Positions 19,601 through 23,815 of a stretch of DNA of 23,815 bases are shown here, in pieces. The stretch lies in the NCBI GenBank assembly GCA_045638265.1, contig JAZUBA010000065.1, positions 1 through 23,815 of the forward strand, given 5' to 3'. A program made the position numbers and the translations under genes. The notes beneath the pieces are model-generated. The model did not search any database, was not told where the DNA came from, and worked only from the letters and a program-made list of their open reading frames with translations. The stretch's first letter is position 1, and each line of letters opens with the position of its first letter. The DNA is from RGIG4140 sp045638265 (GTDB lineage Bacteria > Pseudomonadota > Alphaproteobacteria > CAAHEQ01 > UBA3637).

Positions 19601-22600
19601 ATTATACAGCAAGAAATGATGTTGACATATACACAAAATCAAACGTCGAATCTTATGGTGGTGTTGCTGGTGCCGGTGGTAAAAGTGAAGCTACAATTAC
19701 TAAACAAACAGCATCTGTTGTTTTTGCAAAAGGTGTGAAATCATTTAGCGGAAAAGATACAAATATTTCAGCAATCAATAACAACAGTTTAGAAGCATAC
19801 ATCTATGCAGAAACAGGTGGATTGTTGAGTTTTGTTGCAGGGGAAGCTCACGCACATAATAAAGATTCTAAAGCAACCGTTGAAATTAATTCTGGTTCGG
19901 AGATAAAATCTTTTGATAAAATAGATATTAAAGCGTTAAGTGCATCGCAAAAATTAAAAGCAAAACGTGATGCATTGGCATACGAACTTGGTTTCATTCC
20001 TTATCATGGTTCCGGAAATGAATATTCAACAGATATAAATTCGGCAAATATTATTCTCAATGGAGATCTTGAAAGTGGTACTGGTTCAAACAGAACACTC
20101 ATTATTAATAAAGATGGTACAGTGGCTTCTGATAGTAATATCTCTGTGACACAAGAGGTAATCGGAACAATTTCAAGTTCGGATATTGATGCTGATATTC
20201 AAAGCTATATTAATTCTAAAAATGATATGACAAGTGCATATAACGAATATATAGCAACTGAAACAGCACGAAAAACAAATTATCAAAAAGACTATGATTT
20301 GGCAAACAATCAAAAAACCAATCTTGAAAACGAAAATATTGTTTTAAATAACAGCAAAAACTCAGCTCAAACATTATTTAACACTATTACCAATGCGTTA
20401 AATGATATAGATAACATCGGTACAGAAGATTATGCAACAAATTATATGGATATAACCGAAGTTCAAAACTTGATTGATGCCTACACAAATGAGGGAACAA
20501 ATAGTCAAGCTTATACTGATGCCTTATCTGCTTTAAAAGCAAAACAAATATCTTTAACAGGAGAAATAACAGAATATACAAGAAAAATAAGCGAAAACAA
20601 CACAACAATCAAAAACAGCGAAGACGTAATGGCTTCTGCTTTGAACAATATAAACCAAATAGATGATATATTAACTGAAACAACAAAGAAATATGACACA
20701 GATATTGGCAATCTACAAGCCAAAATAGAAGAGTTGGAAACGAAAAAATCTGAAATTGCATCTTCCGGTATTTCTGTGTATTCAATGGTCGTAGATGATA
20801 TTGTGATCAGATCAGGGGAAGTTAGCTTAACAGGTAATGTAACAGGAACCGGTTCAATTACTGCTCCGGGTAATAAATTCACGATTGATATTCAAAACTA
20901 CAGCGCTAACAATATTATTTATGGTGATTTGATTATTGATAGAGATTTAAAAGGCGGCATTAATGGATCGAATATTGCCTCATCTATTACTCAAAATATA
21001 ATCAACGAAAAAACAAATGAAAATGGTGGTCCGAAAATATCTATTGTAAACCATGTTAATGCTAATGATTCAACTGTTAACACCGATTCTCAAGCTGGTG
21101 ATATTATCTTGAGAGGAAACGTTGAAAATGTATCCGGTTCTATTTCTATAATTAATAATACAGGTAGTGTTTTATCTGAAGGCAATTTAAAAGCAAAGAA
21201 CTTGAATATAAAAGTACCAAATGGAGGATTTAATCAACAATATACCTCAAATGAAATAGAAATCGGCGGCATAAATGCAAATGGAGCCATTGTGGCAACG
21301 GGAGATATTAATATAGCCGCCAAAACAATTGATGTTAATGGATTAATTCAAAGCGGAAGTGAAATTAAAGAAGTCAATATCCCCGATTTATTAATTATTA
21401 AAGAAAACAATAAGTATTATCAGATTGTTAATGGCGTTAAAACCGAAATGATAGAAAATCAAACAAATAAAGGATACTATTATTTAACCTTAACAGATGA
21501 TACAAGTGATTTAGCACAATTAAAGGAAATTAATGCTTATTTTAAACCAACTGACACAACAGAAACAGGAAATGTAGCTGGTAATATTTACTTGTTTAAG
21601 GCAAATGTAGAAGGTGGCAACATCACTTTGACAGGGAATATTGTCAGTAGCACTAACACCGGCAAAATTGTTCTTTTGAACGGATATGGGCATATTAATA
21701 TTGTAAACAATTCAAACTATGATTTGATTACTAATACATTAAATGCTGATACCAAAACACAAGGTAAATTAACAATCAATGACTTTAAGTTTTCTTCAGA
21801 AGATGGCGGAGATACTTTTAATAATTTGTCTCAAGAACATTTAACTGATGAATTTTTATCTGATAATGCAGGAAAATATGAAGCTTATGTCAATAATGGA
21901 AACATTATTACTTCAGCAAAAGATAAAACAGAAGGAAATGGATTGTGGGGTAATGAAACATCAGTTGTTGTCAGAGATGACGGTGCAAAAGTTTATTCAA
22001 CAACTTATACTCCGGGCAGTGATGCTTATACAATAACATCATCAGGCGGAACATATTCATATCAGGTTTATGAACCACGTTCATGGCTTGTAGAATTATT
22101 CACCGGAAAACAATATAAAACCGTAACAGTTAGTTATGATCCGGTTTATGAAGTTAAAAACAATTCTATTTCCATAGATTTTCAAGGATTTGACAAACCT
22201 GAAATAAATATTACATCAAACGGAAGTGGTAATGTATTGTTAAACAACAATATTTCTGCAGCTAATGGTGATGTTAATATTACATCAAACGGAAGCATAT
22301 TAGCGAATGGTGTACATTCTATTATTTCAGCAGATAATATTACTTTAAACACTCAAAATAATATCGGACAAACATTAACTGAAGACGGATTGGTTATCAA
22401 AGCACTTCAAGTTGAAGTCTTAAATAACGGAACATTAACGGCAAGCGGTAAAGATTTGTATATTAATTATCCGTATACAGAAATAAGTAATATTAACATT
22501 AATGCGCTTGGTAAAGCTTATCTCTCATCCACCAATGGAAATTTTAATGGTGTTGGTAAAACAATAGATATTTCTGCTGATACTTTAGAATTAAGAGCTG

Positions 22601-23815
22601 ACAATCTAATTCTTGATACAACTGAAAATAAAAATATCAATATTGATATTAAAGAATTAAAAGCCAGAGCCAAAAACAACATTTCTATTACAAACAAAGG
22701 TGATTTGGTTGTATCTTCAATTGTATCAGAAAATAACGGAAGAATATCTTTGGAAAGTAAAGAAGGTTCAATTATTGCCGGTAATACGAAAACTTACAGT
22801 CCATATCATATCACAGGAAGCGAGATTTATTTAAAAGCATTAAATGGAGGAATAGGTACACAAGATTCTTCTTTAAAGTTTGCCAATAATGGCGTTTACA
22901 ACGCAGAAGCTAAAAATGATATATATCTGGATTCTGTTGCAACAATGTATATTGACAATATACAATCAAATGAAGGAAATGTGGTATTAAATTCCTCTTT
23001 CGGCATTATAGCCTCTGCAATATCCGATAAAAATAAGAACTACAATTTGTTCGCAGGAAAAGATTTGACCTTATCATCTATAACAGGTAATATTGAAAAT
23101 CTTGAAGTAAAAACAAATGGTGTTATAAATGCATCAGCAGGATATAATAATGATAAAGTAGAAGGCTTGAATAGCATCAATATTCAAAATGTTTCTGATA
23201 ACTATATGAATATAGGAACAATTAAAGCCTCTAAAAATGTGACATTGACAAGTAACAAGGGTGTTCAAAATGCAAATGGAACCTCCTCAATTGTGGGCGA
23301 ACAGATTGCAATTAAAGCAAGTGGTGATATTGGAACACAAACTTCATCAATAAATTTAGCCGCAAACAAAGGTATAACAGTCTTATCTAAAGGTGAAAGT
23401 AATGTTTATCTCTATACAGACGATACTCAAAATGGCTTAAAAATTAATATGATTGATACAAACAACGGACAAGGTTCTTTGGGAATTGTTGAAGTTGTAT
23501 CAGCAGGAAATATTAGCAATGTTTCTGAAAAATCTGAAAAAGCAGAAACAGTAAATATTAATGCTAATAACATCTCATTGACAGCGGGAGAGGGTAAAGA
23601 TATTGGCTCAAGTGACCGCTATTTTGTAGTATCAACTACATCAAACAAGGCTGGTGAAGGCTTGGAATACAAAACAGAAGAAGCATACATTAAAGGAGTT
23701 GGTGATGTTTTAAACATCAATGATGGCACATCAGTTGGTAATGCACTGATTGAATCAAATAATGTCATAGCCAATAATTTAACATCAGAAACAGGCAGTA
23801 TTGATATTTCCGCTG
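10621..23815 (+). CDS. Giant TpsA filamentous adhesin, LktA-like (3' end outside window)
   Basis: Surface adhesin or toxin exported by the divergent TpsB. I read all 4398 complete codons without a stop; the gene runs off the window, so the C-terminus is unknown. Residues 1-42 are a long signal peptide (basic start, hydrophobic core, end VVVNA). Residues about 43-290 form the TPS domain, with the family motif NPNG at 137-140 inside NVLFANPNGFVVG and then NVGSLTLITP. Beta-helix-like sequence follows. From about residue 970 to 3100 units of about 53 residues repeat (glycine-rich strand, VNxxVxDxxVxAYIxNS, VxAxxxxDI), the organisation of leukotoxin LktA-family filamentous adhesins. Three helical segments interrupt it (about 1096-1140, 2421-2480, 3200-3380). 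After the signal peptide no cysteine codon occurs in the visible part, as is common for such passengers. Substrate and host target cannot be told from sequence. Confidence 0.9.
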   Translation, partial: MRYSRTAITQLSKWYKQILINCAIFNATVLMTFTSAPVVVNASEINQNGVPYQTETTIQQNNNIFNISTTTTNGKGDIGVNTFGKFNVSQGDTVNLNLINAQNKLVNLVFDNSASQIDGIVNSYKNGEIGGNVLFANPNGFVVGKTGVFNVGSLTLITPTRSFMEDLLSGSSLKPVVVEDTLNSLVTFKLEGSDYLLLGGGVNAAVKLNPSEIKIQGTINSGSGIDVINGGNEINVEKGAQLNANMDFSTKAGKVTAKPKTSVNPSGVQKTGKDLKYKLSMDGGNGISIVSQNQKTDGDYLSAIVNLDGKVNANGSDVVVQTEIYNSGIKSAQEYDKETKHDVAVSGINVKSNADIEARDVALNARADVTSINSDLLSYGSNEYLDWLGPNAANFIVSNFFHMADIKSSVDIQAGAKITAEGTLSSQATTNFVASSNSIFENLAFNYTDVDIVTESILHSGAQVKADNVNVTASTNMQLTSQTLSTNIAEKIADAVDKSFGHGGAYSFNVSLLDLTNRAVVEKGVNLDVNNNMTVDAEMYRTYSNTTKNGMIPVVDTNYGTSGMAASLSIGNITNEAIMDSSVNLSGTLDVQANYIGATNQLIFATVTQLGESSQTGAAGKIFMFVKDYFKGGSDISYTRANGVFDKLKVAGAIGIAIDNVDNNARIGDATDLNKPTIKAGNINLQASLLDNKSNLYASSLSSNGETSIAGAVAVNIKNLNSTADAYGDFTIKGNKNATEGFVIKSDTTVKHGLSYIDWIPDAKLWFNNLFSSNSEKKDTSDVENINSADARDYISATTKAEDIQNKINGAGNLNILQAVDFNVAGGAQFFNTFASTSASAETKDTQTSAYSGAFTVAVNNTLSNAMLHDNSSVLFQSPYNTQNNSLKIDAYTNNQQWAGAAMMGVLNAGLGGAAARDGDSAGGAISFQWAEPITTAKIGKNVTILQSDTQKAGDITVNAHDLSDNINVSVANGSADESGLSGAVSISAIDSGLVEASIGASNQQKAINASNVNVNAQKDLTHINANVAFSSAEDAKGIGLALNYADDQVISSIAGNINALNNVNLNAGYEKLFINSAINMGYAKTGTDTPKYGNLSDEQHQANLDKVNKFLEKSEKLKSKGYSFLSLWNLRNANEALQNSGYDFTRAINTDKATAAKAGIVSASMSNTLTKAFIADGANVSAGKDVTVSANSEDVFINGALAMAVHGKSGFGGGLVVQSTENEVEATIGNAVVDALEDVRVNAQEDLKLFTGAMGTAQGSDKATAGNISIDVQQNKITAAIKDGAKINTKTDVKEQSVQVQAKLKNDVIKGIGTLSFQTSGNNAGNKSIGATLDGDMAFNEVNAYIKDSDVNAGKILDVTAQSDIDLITVDAAGSASFKDSAFAGTLAVFATANTENAYIENSNINKTIGRTNKGADTSVSAISTFDDLAVVGTVAYGSKSSADASIRVDGIADNVNSYIKNSSIDTNGDINLYNKSEFDALTVSAAGTVSQGNVGASGSVSVLIDNATQNNYVENSEIITNRLDLNSDAIFNTLGITGALTASTSGIALGGSVYVASIDNDINTYIKNSSILSQNDISLSSDYDSDVLNISFGGVGGKGLALSGSVNTVFNGSKINTYIKSENGKKNDVKSQEGKISVQSKNTVNIKTINSAITASIGAGAGGASINSIVDNNDIYATIEGVNIKAQKDVDVSAVSNENIMSIAVGGSGGTGISASGSVNTIVLDTDVDAHIKDSEIESSEENVIVNAEGITDITGGTGNINVSTGAMALGGTVVIGVINNAVSAQIEDSKVKAKNNVVVSATEIENIGSKDKPFTTAAGGYAYGLNGEGVVDTIILNGSANASVSGTKTIENNIYGIDADNDVSISATGSNTIYTIMGSGGISSAVGVGATVNTIVIDKETTATAENTKINANNIDTTASEKDDFFTTAVAAGGAGVGGGTGIVNTHVITSDVKSGIKNSVVFAKNNLASNASAIADMQTITGSLTVGGTGGLGLSFVNNTTSYNLDSYVENVDAIFNNLDINALADNTYKTSTISGGGAGTGIVLGVENVNAVNNSVKAHATGRLEGENANIQAKDNILFTDSYSGSLGISGLAGAGGTVEFNSVTSTVQAYLGGENISVNDINIKAEGEQYFDDVTAIGFEGSGAVSFIGTGLTHLIDTTVKAYVEDDTKISKLKTTNDGIKENAIDNLTVDAKNSTTITENIGAISIAGKFAVGPSVAVNKISNHVEAYTGDNVQVNAKNVEISAKSENAIGSEDNRAMVFSGSVGGYVGAAGSILYTDIKDTVMAFVGQDNAIKLADAGNLNVSATNTTQINELLGAAELGIGAVGATVGWNEIDNTVLSYIGSNTDIKGNNADVMVQAQSNEIIDAFGFVASGGGVALSGGVLYSSVGKKVDNALYADMQPDDKTLFISAQSQAEETLKTANTKIEKADSVYRNAYNNAITKAKEKVGNNADSRINNLTSITDSLFEKSEINTTHSMATNRIGTTSSFIDAKADLLVKDLKISAQNLNSVNLEIGGGGIGAVAVGVSAALSDNNTTVNAFLSNDTTIHSENFELNASSYDIQNIYTLAAAGGVVNGDGSVTKSHSNNTTNTYILQNAQIITNDDIDIKADSKSEIKAESDTTSVAGVDVGVSKAHAVIGGSTKVNLADNVTLNSQNGNAQIQALTDEKVVAVSWATGYGGVSGSGGESVAKTNKVSGIEIKDGFETNIHGDFVLSSVANNDAFSQSDGRAYGGISIGGTSTLSEVNQSSGIRIDDSVSEKNIIAANVLITSKVTNKADAETFAGAGSVGGGSGSGATSNIVSNNDVYVGKNHNVLAQGGYALTADTTNTYQGFNKSDSFGVVAVTIPTIRNNVNSKVSVVSEADIIANAGIVLKSSNEILKEAVPKYDLYGGAGGLVDGSGGSIKDKLLMTTTTTFGGNKAYENAKYGKGGIDISAYNIINVNEKANLYSVGAIPGADTDAIVEAETHAGVNVLNKDIITKDNHINYTARNDVDIYTKSNVESYGGVAGAGGKSEATITKQTASVVFAKGVKSFSGKDTNISAINNNSLEAYIYAETGGLLSFVAGEAHAHNKDSKATVEINSGSEIKSFDKIDIKALSASQKLKAKRDALAYELGFIPYHGSGNEYSTDINSANIILNGDLESGTGSNRTLIINKDGTVASDSNISVTQEVIGTISSSDIDADIQSYINSKNDMTSAYNEYIATETARKTNYQKDYDLANNQKTNLENENIVLNNSKNSAQTLFNTITNALNDIDNIGTEDYATNYMDITEVQNLIDAYTNEGTNSQAYTDALSALKAKQISLTGEITEYTRKISENNTTIKNSEDVMASALNNINQIDDILTETTKKYDTDIGNLQAKIEELETKKSEIASSGISVYSMVVDDIVIRSGEVSLTGNVTGTGSITAPGNKFTIDIQNYSANNIIYGDLIIDRDLKGGINGSNIASSITQNIINEKTNENGGPKISIVNHVNANDSTVNTDSQAGDIILRGNVENVSGSISIINNTGSVLSEGNLKAKNLNIKVPNGGFNQQYTSNEIEIGGINANGAIVATGDINIAAKTIDVNGLIQSGSEIKEVNIPDLLIIKENNKYYQIVNGVKTEMIENQTNKGYYYLTLTDDTSDLAQLKEINAYFKPTDTTETGNVAGNIYLFKANVEGGNITLTGNIVSSTNTGKIVLLNGYGHINIVNNSNYDLITNTLNADTKTQGKLTINDFKFSSEDGGDTFNNLSQEHLTDEFLSDNAGKYEAYVNNGNIITSAKDKTEGNGLWGNETSVVVRDDGAKVYSTTYTPGSDAYTITSSGGTYSYQVYEPRSWLVELFTGKQYKTVTVSYDPVYEVKNNSISIDFQGFDKPEINITSNGSGNVLLNNNISAANGDVNITSNGSILANGVHSIISADNITLNTQNNIGQTLTEDGLVIKALQVEVLNNGTLTASGKDLYINYPYTEISNININALGKAYLSSTNGNFNGVGKTIDISADTLELRADNLILDTTENKNINIDIKELKARAKNNISITNKGDLVVSSIVSENNGRISLESKEGSIIAGNTKTYSPYHITGSEIYLKALNGGIGTQDSSLKFANNGVYNAEAKNDIYLDSVATMYIDNIQSNEGNVVLNSSFGIIASAISDKNKNYNLFAGKDLTLSSITGNIENLEVKTNGVINASAGYNNDKVEGLNSINIQNVSDNYMNIGTIKASKNVTLTSNKGVQNANGTSSIVGEQIAIKASGDIGTQTSSINLAANKGITVLSKGESNVYLYTDDTQNGLKINMIDTNNGQGSLGIVEVVSAGNISNVSEKSEKAETVNINANNISLTAGEGKDIGSSDRYFVVSTTSNKAGEGLEYKTEEAYIKGVGDVLNINDGTSVGNALIESNNVIANNLTSETGSIDISA
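13906..14040 (+). other. Helical insertion 1 in TpsA (residues 1096-1140)
   Basis: A Lys/Glu/Leu-rich, glycine-poor stretch (DKVNKFLEKSEKLKSKG and following) stands out from the surrounding Gly/Asn/Val beta text and should form helix. It is shorter than the two later ones. Confidence 0.5.
14980..18430 (+). repeat. Tandem units of about 53 residues in TpsA
   Basis: Taking the aromatic or polar residue just before IKNS-like text as anchor, I find codons at 14998, 15160, 15319, 15478, 15658, 15817, 15982, 16156, 16339, 16495, 16654, 16810, 16966, 17125, 17323, 17497, 17662 and 17830. That is 18 anchors spaced 54, 53, 53, 60, 53, 55, 58, 61, 52, 53, 52, 52, 53, 66, 58, 55 and 56 residues. After the helical insertion the pattern resumes (18262 and 18418, 52 apart). 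Similar but looser units extend from about 13600 to 19900. The units are diverged at the DNA level, so the array is old. Confidence 0.8.
17881..18075 (+). other. Helical insertion 2 in TpsA (residues 2421-2485)
   Basis: The tandem repeat is interrupted by about 60 residues of Ala/Lys/Glu/Asn-rich, glycine-poor sequence (QAEETLKTANTKIEKADSVY and following) that reads as one or two long helices before the repeat resumes. Confidence 0.55.
20215..20760 (+). other. Coiled-coil insertion 3 in TpsA (residues about 3200-3380)
   Basis: About 180 residues of almost glycine-free, charged, heptad-like sequence (for example YQKDYDLANNQKTNLENEN, later NLQAKIEELETKKSEIASS) separate the tandem-repeat region from a second, more conventional beta-solenoid part. 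Two long helical stretches flank a less regular middle, so an antiparallel coiled-coil hairpin is plausible. Confidence 0.65.

Noticed and set aside
10923..20882. Many 60-120 codon minus-strand frames inside the TpsA gene
   Set aside because: They are shadows of the continuous plus-strand frame, lack ribosome sites and consist of repetitive antisense of Gly/Ala/Val codons.

Overview
This AT-rich window (roughly one third G+C by eye) fits a host-associated alphaproteobacterium, perhaps one of the gut lineages that combine ankyrin repeats with very large surface proteins. That placement is inference from gene architecture; there is no rRNA or other marker gene. It is dominated by two type V secretion (surface display) loci, with decaying gene fragments between and beside them.

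Left part (1-5953). After a gene-poor stretch with one good terminator (236-268) come three broken fragments: the tail of a VOC/glyoxalase-fold protein, an unassigned tail, and an ankyrin-repeat tail on the minus strand. A 1705-residue minus-strand autotransporter (type Va) fills 765-5882. It has a signal peptide, N-terminal ankyrin-like repeats, a hydrophobic Gly/Ala segment, nine 14-residue Ser/Gly repeats, a 16-cysteine region that includes an EGF-like signature, a long passenger with repeated NxGxGxVYGxY motifs, and a C-terminal beta-barrel. Its promoter and terminator are visible.

Middle part (6066-8651). This is a gene graveyard. It holds a serine-recombinase DNA-binding tail with an in-frame stop, a 5'-truncated fragment strikingly like vertebrate serum amyloid A, an ankyrin gene with a nonsense codon and a frameshift, and a frameshifted, truncated Ham1/RdgB-like nucleotide pyrophosphatase. 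Two small genes look intact: a 121-residue three-helix membrane protein (6925-7290) and a 140-residue single-span membrane protein (7735-8157). Both have near-perfect sigma70-type promoters, and the first also has a clear terminator.

Right part (8650-23815). This is a two-partner secretion (type Vb) system in divergent arrangement. The TpsB/FhaC-type outer-membrane transporter lies on the minus strand (8650-10419). A giant TpsA adhesin runs on the plus strand from 10621 off the window end: at least 4398 codons, read in full here without an in-frame stop. TpsA carries the TPS-domain NPNG motif and a long run of units of about 53 residues, the organisation of leukotoxin LktA-family filamentous adhesins. 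Facing promoters fit in the 201-bp gap. TpsB would recognise the TPS domain in the periplasm and thread TpsA to the surface.

I found no rRNA, tRNA, CRISPR array or complete insertion sequence. The items most worth follow-up are the serum-amyloid-A-like fragment with its adjacent membrane protein, the divergent LktA-type TPS pair with helical insertions in the passenger, and the ankyrin/EGF autotransporter.
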